Shown: positions 49,493 through 57,344, counted from the first letter of the stretch. The stretch is DNA of 64,000 nt from Streptomyces sp. NBC_00513 (GCF_041431415.1 NZ_CP107845.1:5828001-5892000), one strand, 5' to 3'. Numbers and translations: made by a program. Notes: generated by a model not told the origin, from the letters alone.

Positions 49493-51040
49493 GTGGACCC
49501 GAACCAACAGCCCGGCGACGCCGGGACCGACGGCAGGCTCCGAAGCGGGGGGCACACGCTCGCGCTGCTCGTGATCGCCTCGTGTCAACTCATGGTGGTT
49601 CTCGACATCACCATCGTGAACATCGCGCTGCCGCACATCCAGACGGCCCTCGGCTTCTCCACCGAGAGCCTGTCGTGGGTCGTCAACGCCTACACGCTGA
49701 CCTTCGGCGGACTGCTGCTCCTCGGCGGACGCGCGGGCGACATCCTCGGCCGCCGACGCGTGTTCATGTTCGGCGTGCTGCTCTTCGGCCTGGCCTCGCT
49801 GATGGGCGGATTCGCCCAGAACGCCGGGCAGTTGATGGGTGCCCGGGCCGTCCAGGGCATCGGCGCCGCCATCGCCTCCCCGACGGCCCTTGCCCTGATC
49901 ACCAGTACCTTCCGGGAAGGCCCCGAACGCAACCGGGCCTTCGGCGTGTTCGCCGGCGTCTCGGCCGGCGGCGGCGCCATCGGCCTGCTGGCCGGCGGCA
50001 TCCTCGTCGAATGGCTCAACTGGCGCTGGGTGCTCTTCGTCAACGTCCCCATCGCCCTGATCATCGCCGTCGTGACGCCCCGGGTCATCCGCGAGTCCGA
50101 ACGCCACTCCGGCCACTTCGACCTGGCCGGCGCCCTGCTGTCGACCTTCGGCATGGTCGCGCTGGTCTACGGGTTCATCAGCGCGTCCCAGGACGGCTGG
50201 TCCGAGCCGGTGACCCTGGGTTCCTTCGGCGCGGCCGTCGTCCTGTTGACCCTGTTCATCGCCAACGAGCGCCGCTCGCCACAGCCGATCACCCCGCTGC
50301 ACATGTTCGCCGACCGCAACCGGGCCGGAACCTACGCGATCATGCTCTTCTTCGCCTGCGCGATCTTCGGCATGTTCTTCTTCCTGACGCTCTACGTGCA
50401 GAACGTGCTGGGCTTCAGCCCCCTGCGGGCCGGCCTCGCCTTCCTGCCGGTCAGCGCGATGATCGCGGTGATGGCGGGCATGACCTCCCAACTCCTGCCC
50501 AAGTACGGGCCGAAGCCGTTCATGGTCACCGGCTCGCTGTCCGCGGCCGGCGGGCTGGCGTGGCTGACGCAGATCGACGTCGGCTCGACGTACCTGGGCA
50601 GCATCCTGGGCCCGATGCTCCTGTTCAGCGCGGGCATGGGCATGCAGTTCGTCTCCCTCACGCTGATGGCGCTCTCCAACGTCCCCAACCGGGAGTCGGG
50701 CGCCGCCTCCGGACTGCTGAACGCCATGCAGCAGGTGGGCGGTTCGCTGGGCCTGTCGATCCTGGTCACGGTCTTCGGCACGGCCAGCCGCAACGAGGCC
50801 AAGGACCAGGTGGGCTCCTTCCTGGGCACGGCCACCCCGGAACAGAAGGCGTTCTTCGCGCGGACGAAGCAGTTCCCGAAACCCTGGAGCGACCAGGTCC
50901 TCACCTCGGGCGTGAGCGCGGCGTTCGTGGCCGCCGCGGCCTTCACCCTGCTCACCGCGCTGATCGCGCTCTTCGTCATCCAGGTCCGCCCCTCGGACCT
51001 GGAGCGACTCCAGGGCAAACACACCCCGACGGCCGTCTGA
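49493..51040 (+). CDS. MFS transporter, DHA2/EmrB-QacA type (14 helices)
   Basis: 515 residues with about 14 membrane helices. Motif C-like VLDITIVNIALPHIQTAL, motif A GGRAGDILGRRRVFMFG and motif B-like ARAVQGIGAAIASPTALALI are present. Such proteins are proton-driven exporters of drugs or metabolites. GTG at 49493. It is divergent from the S9 peptidase across a GTGACAT-type operator, so it may be co-regulated with collagen use, for instance to export a by-product, but this is only positional evidence. Confidence 0.9.
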   Translation: MDPNQQPGDAGTDGRLRSGGHTLALLVIASCQLMVVLDITIVNIALPHIQTALGFSTESLSWVVNAYTLTFGGLLLLGGRAGDILGRRRVFMFGVLLFGLASLMGGFAQNAGQLMGARAVQGIGAAIASPTALALITSTFREGPERNRAFGVFAGVSAGGGAIGLLAGGILVEWLNWRWVLFVNVPIALIIAVVTPRVIRESERHSGHFDLAGALLSTFGMVALVYGFISASQDGWSEPVTLGSFGAAVVLLTLFIANERRSPQPITPLHMFADRNRAGTYAIMLFFACAIFGMFFFLTLYVQNVLGFSPLRAGLAFLPVSAMIAVMAGMTSQLLPKYGPKPFMVTGSLSAAGGLAWLTQIDVGSTYLGSILGPMLLFSAGMGMQFVSLTLMALSNVPNRESGAASGLLNAMQQVGGSLGLSILVTVFGTASRNEAKDQVGSFLGTATPEQKAFFARTKQFPKPWSDQVLTSGVSAAFVAAAAFTLLTALIALFVIQVRPSDLERLQGKHTPTAV

Positions 51041-51081
51041 GGGCCGCCGCCGGGGCAGCGGACGCCCCTGGCCCGAATCCG

Positions 51082-52494
51082 CTACCCGGCCACCCTGCGG
51101 ATCCGGCAGCGCATGGGCCCCTTGGTCCGCAGCGTGATCCCGGCGCTCACCGACACCTCCTGGTCCACGGCGTCGAAGGTGTACTCCCGCAGGACCATCG
51201 CCAGCGCGAGCACCGATTCCAGCATCGAGAAGTGCTGCCCGATGCAGGCGCGCGGGCCGCCGCCGAAGGGGAACCAGGCGTAACGCGGCCGGGCGGCCTC
51301 CGCCTCCGCGGTGAAACGCTCGGGGTCGAAGCGGTCCGGGTCGGGCCAGTAGGCGGGGTGCCGGTGCGTCACCCACGGCGCGAGGATCACGTCGGCGCCC
51401 GCCGGCACCGCATGGCCCGCGACCTCGGTGGCGGCGACGGCCCGGCGGCCGATCACCGGCGCGGCGGGGTAGAGACGCATGGCCTCCTTGAGCACCCGGG
51501 TGAGGTACGGGAGCCGGTCCAGGTCGGCGGCCTCCGGCGTACGGTCGCCGAGCACGCGGGAGATCTCCTCGCGGGCCCGCGCCTGCAGATCGGGGTGGAG
51601 GGCCAGCAGGTGCAGGGCGAAGGCGAGGGAGGTGGCGGTCGTCTCGTGCCCCGCGAGCAGGAAGATCAGTACCTGGTCACGCAGTTCGCCGACGTCGAAG
51701 GCCCCGTCGTCCGAACTCTGCGCCGCGGCGAGCAGGGTCAGCAGGTCCTCCCCCTCCCCGCTCTCGCCCCCCTCCAGGCCGGCGCGCCGGCGCTCCGCGA
51801 TGATCCGGTCGCAGACCCCGTACAACTCGCCCATCGCGGCGGCGGCCCTCCGGTTGCCCGGAGTGGGCCAGGTGCGCGGGATGTTGGCGGGGGAGTAGCC
51901 GCGCCTCAGCACGTACTCCGTGATGATCGGGAAGCTCCTGTCGACCACGTCGACGGTGGCGTCCACGTCCGCGCCGAACAGGATCCGGGCCACCGCGCGC
52001 AGGGCCAGGTGCGTCATCTCGTCGCAGACGTCCACGATCCCGTCGGCGGCCTCCTCCCAGGAGGTCAGCGTCGAGAGGGTCTCGGCGGCGACCGCGTGCG
52101 CGTAGCCGTCCACCCGGCGCCGGGTGAACAGTGGCTGGACCAGCCTGCGCTGTCGCAGGTAGTCCTCGTCCTGACTGGTCAGCAGGCCGTTGCCGAACGA
52201 CTCCCGGACCTCCTGGTAGAAGGGGTTGTCCTTGCGGAAGTTGGCCGATTCCGACGCCAGGACCTGCTGGGCGCCCTCCGCGGAGAAGACGCAGTACAGC
52301 TCGGCGCGCAACCCGGGGGGACCGGCGGTGATCCGCACGACGTCGCCCTGTTCGCGGTGGGCGCGCAGGTAGGTGCCCAGCGAGTCCGCCTTGAGGGCCG
52401 GCAGCGACCCCAGCAGCGGGAGCCCGGAGAGCGCCGGCGGCGCCGTACCCGCCCCCGCGTCCGCACCGGTGTCCGCGATCCTGTCCGTAGCCAT
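51082..52494 (-). CDS. Cytochrome P450
   Basis: 470 residues. I-helix oxygen-activation motif AGHETTA, ExxR in LKEAMRLYP, the PERF-like segment DRFDPERF and the heme loop FGGGPRACIGQHF with the axial Cys. No membrane anchor, so a soluble bacterial class I enzyme needing ferredoxin and reductase from elsewhere. No ferredoxin gene is adjacent. ATG at 52494 starts MATDRIADTG; a long open frame upstream is not supported. Substrate unknown; no biosynthetic cluster partners are visible. Confidence 0.93.
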   Translation of the reverse strand: MATDRIADTGADAGAGTAPPALSGLPLLGSLPALKADSLGTYLRAHREQGDVVRITAGPPGLRAELYCVFSAEGAQQVLASESANFRKDNPFYQEVRESFGNGLLTSQDEDYLRQRRLVQPLFTRRRVDGYAHAVAAETLSTLTSWEEAADGIVDVCDEMTHLALRAVARILFGADVDATVDVVDRSFPIITEYVLRRGYSPANIPRTWPTPGNRRAAAAMGELYGVCDRIIAERRRAGLEGGESGEGEDLLTLLAAAQSSDDGAFDVGELRDQVLIFLLAGHETTATSLAFALHLLALHPDLQARAREEISRVLGDRTPEAADLDRLPYLTRVLKEAMRLYPAAPVIGRRAVAATEVAGHAVPAGADVILAPWVTHRHPAYWPDPDRFDPERFTAEAEAARPRYAWFPFGGGPRACIGQHFSMLESVLALAMVLREYTFDAVDQEVSVSAGITLRTKGPMRCRIRRVAG

Positions 52495-52601
52495 GGTCGG
52501 CCCCCGCCCCCTCGACGACTTCACGATCACCCGATTCTGCCGGGCCCCGGCCGTCACGGCGAGGGCCCGCACGTCATCAGGCCAGGGAGGGGTCCGCCTC
52601 T

Positions 52602-53090
52602 CTAGCGCTCCATGTAGACCACGGTGCCCGCCCGCCTGGCCGCGTCGATCTCCCGCAGGCGGTCGAAGTTGACGGGGGTCATGGTCGCCCGCCACTCCTC
52701 CATCGTCCGTACGCTCACCTCGGTGTGCTCCGAGGGATCGAGGACGAAGGCGCCGATCTGCTCGTCCGTGAGCGTTCCCCCGTCGAAGACGAAACCGATG
52801 TGGTTCGCCGGCCAGGTCGCGCCCTGATGGGAGATGAAGTGCGCGGCCAGCAACCGCGGCTCGCCCTCGAAGGCCATGCCGGTCTCCTCCAGGCACTCGC
52901 GCACCGCGCACTGCCAGGGCGTCTCGCCGGGATCCATGTTCCCGCCCGGCCACTGCCAGGTCTCCGTCGCGTACGTGGCCCGCAACTGGACGGGGCGGCC
53001 GGCGGTGTCGGTGAAGTAGAGACAGGCGTAACTGGTCGCCCGGGCGATGGTCTCGATGTACTCCGCGGGCGGAAGCCAGACGTTCGCCAT
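52602..53090 (-). CDS. Nudix hydrolase
   Basis: 162 residues. Complete Nudix box GGNMDPGETPWQCAVRECLEETG (pattern G-x5-E-x7-REUxEExGU), preceded by WQWPG. Hydrolyses a nucleoside diphosphate linked to another moiety; the substrate cannot be told. ATG at 53090 follows AAAGGGG. It marks the left border of the accessory island, since codon use changes just after it. Confidence 0.9.
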   Translation of the reverse strand: MANVWLPPAEYIETIARATSYACLYFTDTAGRPVQLRATYATETWQWPGGNMDPGETPWQCAVRECLEETGMAFEGEPRLLAAHFISHQGATWPANHIGFVFDGGTLTDEQIGAFVLDPSEHTEVSVRTMEEWRATMTPVNFDRLREIDAARRAGTVVYMER

Positions 53091-53205
53091 GCGGACCCCT
53101 TTCACGGCTTGCGGCGTGGACCCCGATTGTCCCGCCCCCGCCCGCCGCGTCGGCGCCTCTCGCGAAACCGGCCACCGGTTCGGGGGACAACGGCGCAAGA
53201 ACGAC

Positions 53206-53247
53206 CGAGGCCCCCGTTCGTCCGACGAAGGAGGAACGGGGGCCTCG
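53206..53247. terminator. Terminator of the RiPP operon
   Basis: Perfect 14-bp stem CGAGGCCCCCGTTC (53206-53219) and GAACGGGGGCCTCG (53234-53247), 14-base loop. It lies downstream of the last minus-strand gene of the RiPP operon and upstream of the Nudix gene. Confidence 0.7.
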
Positions 53248-53254
53248 AACCACC

Positions 53255-53594
53255 GGCGTGTCCGGCGCAGTCCGCGACGGCGTAAGTGGCGACACCGTTC
53301 GCCGGCGCCACGGGGGCGCCGCCACGGCGGCTAGCAGCTCCAGCATTTCTCCTGGAACGTGGGGTCTCGGTCGGCGTGCTGGGCGAGCAACCATGCCTCA
53401 CGGGCGCCCTGCTCCCCGACGAGGGACATCCCCGGCCGGCCGGCCGTGTTCGGCGATGTCGGTCTTGAGCCACGCCGTGGTGTCCTCGTCGATTCCGGGG
53501 ACGTTGCCGGCTCGCGGGTTTCCTGCCGGCGCAGGCGGGCGGCCTGGTCGGCGTCGGCACGGCGGTGCAGTTCGTCGGCGAGGTCCTGGGTCAC
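53255..53594 (-). pseudogene. Frameshifted DUF6624-like gene
   Basis: The frame opens at GTG 53594 after GGAGGA (TQDLADELHRRADADQAARL). It then switches: one frame gives NVPGIDEDTTAWLKTDIAEHGRP, the first frame resumes with GMSLVGEQGAREAWLLAQHADRD, and a further shift gives EMLELLAAVA, where the first frame stops early (53331). Joined, these pieces match the order of streptomycete DUF6624 proteins. One shift coincides with GGCCGGCCGGCC, looking like a 4-base duplication. At least three indels argue for a decayed gene rather than a sequencing error. It is the last gene of the RiPP operon. Confidence 0.7.
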
Positions 53595-53613
53595 GGTGTC
53601 CTCCCGGGCGGGG

Positions 53614-54333
53614 TCAGATGAGGGACGGCAGGATGCCGCGGGGCCACCGGCCGAGCCAGAACGCGGTGACCGAAGGCTGGTCCTGGCCCTCGGTGGAACC
53701 GTCGTGCAGCAGGTACTCGGTGGGCGCCAGGTAGCCGTCGCCGGGGTCGAGGCGTATGCGGAGGATGCGGATGGGTCTGCCGCCGGCCGCGTAAGCGCGG
53801 TAGTCGTTGGTGTGGGGGTAGCGGTGCGCGTAGTCCTCGGGGTGTACGGACCGGCACACGGCCTGAGCGTCGATGGTTCCGAGGATGATGTACCGCGTCC
53901 CCGGGCCGAGATTCAGGCACAGCCTGCGCCGGCCGGTGTGCTTGTCGGCGAATCCGAGTTTGTCCCAGTTGTCGAGGTGGAGCCCGAGCAGGCGCCCCTG
54001 CTCGTAGTTGTCCGTGGTGGTGGTCATGTCGGGCTTGGCGAGGGCCTGCCCGAGGTACACCGCGTCCGGATCGCCCAAGGGGTGGGTGAGGTCGTCCAGA
54101 GGGAGCCCTTCCCGATGCGGTGGGCGGACGATCTCCGTCAGCGTGCTGTCCAGGGGCCTGCGTGGAGCGGAGACGGCTTTGACGTCCGCTTCGTTCATGG
54201 GGCGCCACTGCCCTGCGGGGACGACCGCGCCGGGTTCGTAGGCGGTTTCCTCGGGGCGCGTGGTCCGGACGGTGGCGATCTCGCAGCGGGCGCGGAGAGC
54301 GTCCGGGTCGCCGTAGGCGATGTGCAGGGGCAC
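53614..54333 (-). CDS. Oxygenase-like protein with HxD...H pattern, RiPP operon
   Basis: 239 residues, no signal peptide or membrane segment, no family I can name with certainty. The stretch GLHLDNWDKLGF gives an HxD pair (His 119, Asp 121), followed by RRRLCLNLGPGTRYIIL and a later His 210 in EYLLHDGST, with Arg 229 in WLGRW. This order and the alternating hydrophobic strands resemble Fe(II)/2-oxoglutarate or cupin-type double-stranded beta-helix enzymes. In a cyclophane peptide operon such a protein could hydroxylate the peptide. GTG start 54333 follows GGGAGAG, 16 bases after the pentapeptide gene. Confidence 0.6.
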   Translation of the reverse strand: MPLHIAYGDPDALRARCEIATVRTTRPEETAYEPGAVVPAGQWRPMNEADVKAVSAPRRPLDSTLTEIVRPPHREGLPLDDLTHPLGDPDAVYLGQALAKPDMTTTTDNYEQGRLLGLHLDNWDKLGFADKHTGRRRLCLNLGPGTRYIILGTIDAQAVCRSVHPEDYAHRYPHTNDYRAYAAGGRPIRILRIRLDPGDGYLAPTEYLLHDGSTEGQDQPSVTAFWLGRWPRGILPSLI

Positions 54334-54349
54334 GGGGTTCTCTCCCGGT

Positions 54350-55024
54350 TCAGTCGTCTCCGAGGGTGATGTCCAGCTCGTTCACGAGGGCTTCGGTAAG
54401 GTCGGCCTGCTGGCCGAGGTCGATGCGGATCTTCGCGAGGTTCGCGACACCGCGGATTCCCGACAGGTCGTTCTCGCGGAAGTCGGTGTCGCGGTAGCGG
54501 CCGGCGCCGAACTCGGTGAGGCGGAGCGTGCAGTCAGTGAACACGGCGTCGGACAGGTCGCAGTCGGTGAACGTGGCCTCGGTGAGGACACAGCCGATGA
54601 AGGCGACGGGCCCGGTGACGCGAACCTTCTCGAAGGTGGCGAAGTCGAACTTGCAGCCGTCGAAAAGGACGTCATCGAGCACCAGGCCGTCCAGGGCGGC
54701 GCCCATCAGCTTGGAATCGCGGACGTGGACCCGGGTCAGCTTGCCCCCCGTCCAGCGCGCAGAGCCGAGGTCGCTGCCGGTGATCTCCACGCCGTGCAGA
54801 GTGACGCTCTCCAGCTCGACCCGCTTGGAGTGCACGCCGGTGATGCGGCCGGTGATGAGCTGGGAGTCTGCGAGGTCGAGCGACCGCAGGTCGGCGTCCC
54901 CGTACGTGAAGTCCTGGACGATTCCGCGGGGGTTGTCGAGGGTGTCGACGCCGGAGAGGTAGAGGCCCGGCTCGTCCAGCTCTGGGGTGGTGATGGTGAC
55001 GTGGCCGAAGGTGCGGGTGGCCAT
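54350..55024 (-). CDS. Pentapeptide-repeat protein
   Basis: 224 residues. From about residue 35 it is a run of five-residue units with Leu/Phe at the centre and small residues before it (DADLRSLDLADSQL, GSDLGSARW, GAALDGLVLDDVLF, ATFTDCDLSDAVFTDC), which fold as a right-handed quadrilateral beta-helix. Such helices mimic DNA (Qnr, McbG, AlbG) and protect gyrase against peptide antibiotics, but many have other roles. ATG at 55024 follows AAGGAG. Located directly after the precursor gene, so self-immunity is one possible job. Confidence 0.85.
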   Translation of the reverse strand: MATRTFGHVTITTPELDEPGLYLSGVDTLDNPRGIVQDFTYGDADLRSLDLADSQLITGRITGVHSKRVELESVTLHGVEITGSDLGSARWTGGKLTRVHVRDSKLMGAALDGLVLDDVLFDGCKFDFATFEKVRVTGPVAFIGCVLTEATFTDCDLSDAVFTDCTLRLTEFGAGRYRDTDFRENDLSGIRGVANLAKIRIDLGQQADLTEALVNELDITLGDD

Positions 55025-55097
55025 GATGTTCTCCTTCATCGTGGTGCCAGGGCGGCCCCGCGCGGCCGGCAGGACCGCCCAGACGTTGCGGCGGGTG

Positions 55098-55361
55098 CTA
55101 CGCCTTGTTCTTCCAGTTGTCCCACGTGGGCCTGTTGTCGAAGGCGGGGGTGGGGTTGTCCCAGGTCGGACGGTTGTCGAACGCGGCGAGGGGCGCGGTG
55201 CCCACGGCCTTCGAGGTGGGCTGGTTGCTCCAGGTGGCGTTGGTCCAGGCGTTCTCCCAGCGGGCGACAGCCGTCGAGCCGGCGGCCTCCAGCAGGCACT
55301 CGAAGCCCTCCGCCGAGTCCATCACGAGCGTGGCGGCGTCAGTGGGCGTGTGCACGAGCAT
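55098..55361 (-). CDS. amcA: Cyclophane RiPP precursor peptide with eight aromatic-X-Asn motifs (AmcA-like)
   Basis: 87 residues. The leader is about residues 1-33. The core has WEN (35-37), WTN (39-41), WSN (44-46), FDN (61-63), WDN (67-69), FDN (74-76), WDN (80-82) and WKN (83-85). The unit FDNRPTWDN occurs twice (61-69, 74-82). Aromatic-X-Asn is the substrate pattern of triceptide-forming radical SAM enzymes, which join the aromatic ring to the beta-carbon of the third residue. AAGGAG precedes ATG 55361. The gene starts 23 bases inside the maturase gene. As I recall, databases call such precursors multiple cyclophane-containing RiPP AmcA. Confidence 0.88.
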   Translation of the reverse strand: MLVHTPTDAATLVMDSAEGFECLLEAAGSTAVARWENAWTNATWSNQPTSKAVGTAPLAAFDNRPTWDNPTPAFDNRPTWDNWKNKA

Positions 55362-56457
55362 GTCGCGTAACTCCTTCGAGTAGGGCGATCTTCGAGGTGG
55401 TGCAGTACGAGGTACGGGTGCCGTCCATACGGCCCCCGTGCTCGAAGTACCGGTTCGCGGGGTGCGCTCCCCCACAGAACGCGAAGGTGGGGCAGGTGGC
55501 GCGGCAGGCGTCCACGCCCTCCCAGAACTCGGCAATCCAGGGGGTACGTTGCTCGGCCTCGGCCACGAGGACGTCCAGGCCGGTGCGGAGGACGTTGCCG
55601 GTGGTGAAGTCGCCGAAGCGGTGGTCGGTGAACCCGGCCAGTTCCGGGGAGAGCATGACAACTCCGCCGTCGTAGGCGATGGTGGGCAGGGGGTCCCACG
55701 GGGCCGAGTTCGGCGTGGGCGCGGTGGGCCGGCCGCCGAGGAGGGCGCCGGCGAAATTGAGGACGCGCTGGACCTCGCGCAGCCGTACGACGGGGTTCGT
55801 CCTCCAGGTATCCGCGAGGGCCGCCCAGAACTCGGCGGCCCGCATGGGATCGGCGGCCTTGGAGCCGGTGTTGACGCCCTCTTCCTCTTCGACGTTGACG
55901 CCGAGGGTGGTCACGCCCAGCTCGGCGAAGAAGTCGTACAGGCGGGCCGCGTTCTCGGGAGCCGGGTCGGATACGACCGCGATGGCGGAGTACGGGATGC
56001 CGCGGCGGCGCAGGCGTTCGATGCCTCGCATGGTGACGCGAAATCCCGGGTGGCCGGCGAGGGTGATCCGGTGGGTGTTCATGTCCTCGGGGCCGTCGAT
56101 GCTGACGCCCACGTGTACGTCGTGTTCCAGCAGGAACTCGCACCACGCGTCGTCAATGAGCGCGGCGTTCGTCTGCACGGAGTGCTTCACGCCCTTGAAA
56201 GGGGTCATCAGGGCTGCCAGGTGCTCGAGGCCGGTGGCGAGCGGTTCCCCGCCGTGCCACACGACCTCGAACGCCGGGTCGTCGACCGCCCACGGATTGA
56301 CGGACGCAGCCACGGACTCGGCGACGCCTACCGGCATGAGGTGCTTGAGCTTGCGGAAGGGCAGGTAGCAGTAGGTGCAGTCCATGGGCAGGCACTGCGT
56401 GGTCGGCTGCATGATCACAGACCGCGGCCTGGTCGCAAGCCGTAAGGCGCTGGGCAT
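55339..56457 (-). CDS. amcB: Radical SAM/SPASM peptide maturase, cyclophane-forming (AmcB-like)
   Basis: 372 residues. The radical SAM cluster site near residues 22-30 reads CLPMDCTYC, that is C-x4-C-x2-C instead of the usual C-x3-C-x2-C, within IMQPTTQCLPMDCTYCYLP. VWHGGEPLATG and SIDGPEDMNTHRI are family landmarks. The C-terminal SPASM/twitch-like region holds Cys in DACRATCPTFAFCGGAHPANRY and SYCTTSK for auxiliary clusters. It should install Trp/Phe-to-Asn crosslinks in the adjacent precursor. ATG 56457 follows AAAGGAG at 5 bases. Its C-terminus overlaps the precursor start. Confidence 0.9.
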   Translation of the reverse strand: MPSALRLATRPRSVIMQPTTQCLPMDCTYCYLPFRKLKHLMPVGVAESVAASVNPWAVDDPAFEVVWHGGEPLATGLEHLAALMTPFKGVKHSVQTNAALIDDAWCEFLLEHDVHVGVSIDGPEDMNTHRITLAGHPGFRVTMRGIERLRRRGIPYSAIAVVSDPAPENAARLYDFFAELGVTTLGVNVEEEEGVNTGSKAADPMRAAEFWAALADTWRTNPVVRLREVQRVLNFAGALLGGRPTAPTPNSAPWDPLPTIAYDGGVVMLSPELAGFTDHRFGDFTTGNVLRTGLDVLVAEAEQRTPWIAEFWEGVDACRATCPTFAFCGGAHPANRYFEHGGRMDGTRTSYCTTSKIALLEGVTRHARAHAH

Positions 56458-56597
56458 CGTTCTCCTTTCGATCGGGTTCGAGCGCTGCCCCACCCGGGGC
56501 GGTGACGCTGAACGAGGTGTCGGGCGGGGAGTCTGGGGCCGCCTACGCGGGCGGTTCGACGTCCGGCGCCGTGGCCGGAGGGGCGTGCTCGCCTGGA

Positions 56598-56708
56598 TCA
56601 GGCCGAGGCGTGGCCGCTGAGGACGACGGCGGACCCCGTCAGGCCGATGGCGAGCGGGGCGCCGATCATGCCCCAGCTGGGCTCGGGTAAGTGGCTCCGG
56701 CCGGTCAT
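56598..56708 (-). CDS. 36-residue membrane protein
   Basis: MTGRSHLPEPSWGMIGAPLA followed by IGLTGSAVVLSGHASA: a short polar start and one hydrophobic helix. The ATG overlaps the upstream stop (ATGA at 56705-56708), which argues that this small frame is translated. Unknown function; possibly a small membrane accessory of the island. Confidence 0.5.
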   Translation of the reverse strand: MTGRSHLPEPSWGMIGAPLAIGLTGSAVVLSGHASA

Positions 56709-56917
56709 CGGGCATCCGCCTCGCGCAGCGCCTGGTGGTCGGCGACGACCCATTCCCGGCCCCCGCCCTCGGGGCGGAGGAACACGGCTTCGGCGATCTT
56801 CCGGCGGGTGGCGGGGTCTTCCCACTCGCCGATGAACTGGACGATTGCTTCCCGGTCGTTCGCGTCGAGGACGCGGGCACCTTCGTGCAACCACGGGGGG
56901 ATGCTCTTCCGGCTCAC
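56705..56917 (-). CDS. Small conserved protein of unknown function
   Basis: 70 residues (MSRKSIPPWLHEGARVLDAN; then REAIVQFIGEWEDPATRR and VFLRPEGGGREWVVA). The central EWEDPxTRR...VFLRPEGGG segment is common in small proteins of streptomycete mobile or accessory regions. GTG at 56917 overlaps the stop of the frame-restored upstream gene (GTGA), and its own stop overlaps the 36-residue gene. Coupled translation of three small genes is thus likely. Confidence 0.7.
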   Translation of the reverse strand: MSRKSIPPWLHEGARVLDANDREAIVQFIGEWEDPATRRKIAEAVFLRPEGGGREWVVADHQALREADAR

Positions 56918-57286
56918 CGCAGCTCACCCTTGCCAGCCGACCCGAGGAAGCGCTCCATACCCCGCTCGGCGCGGGCCTGGAGGGACGGATTCGGGTCCGG
57001 GCTGTCGGCCCAGGTTGCGTACTCGGGCTGGTGGCCAGTCGCGACGCTGGGGACGTCCTCGGGGGGGCATCAAGGTGTCGACGGAGGCGTTCCACCCATC
57101 CTCGCCGCCGCCTTCGGGCGTGAGTCGGTAGAAGGTGATCCCCGTGTCCTTGGGGGCTTCCATGACCACGCCCGTACGGGAGGTGGCGGTGTCGTAGGCG
57201 AGGTCACCGCGCAGGGGCCGGCGGGGGCCGGAGTCGTCCGCCTGCTGTCGTACGCGGTCATGGGCAGTGCGACGCGTAGAGGTCAT
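56914..57286 (-). pseudogene. Small gene interrupted by a one-base insertion in a 7-G tract
   Basis: ATG 57286 opens a frame with GDLAYDTATSRTGVVMEAP and FYRLTPEGGGEDGWNASVDTLMPP. At the 7-G run (57061-57067) the frame changes to Arg/Pro-rich nonsense. Removing one base gives EDVPSVATGHQPEYATWADS ... GKGELR and a TGA at 56916-56914 that overlaps the next GTG start as GTGA. The restored product of about 123 residues fits a common small streptomycete family. Either an assembly/sequencing indel, a real mutation, or slippage. Confidence 0.7.
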
Positions 57287-57344
57287 GTAGCGGAACGTAT
57301 GCGCCCCGCTACACACGAATATGATTCCGTGGAATACCCGCAGA

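Noticed and set aside
51082..53394. P450 frame extended upstream to 53394
   Set aside because: The extra 300 codons cover the opposite frames of the Nudix gene and the terminator; the P450 begins at ATG 52494.
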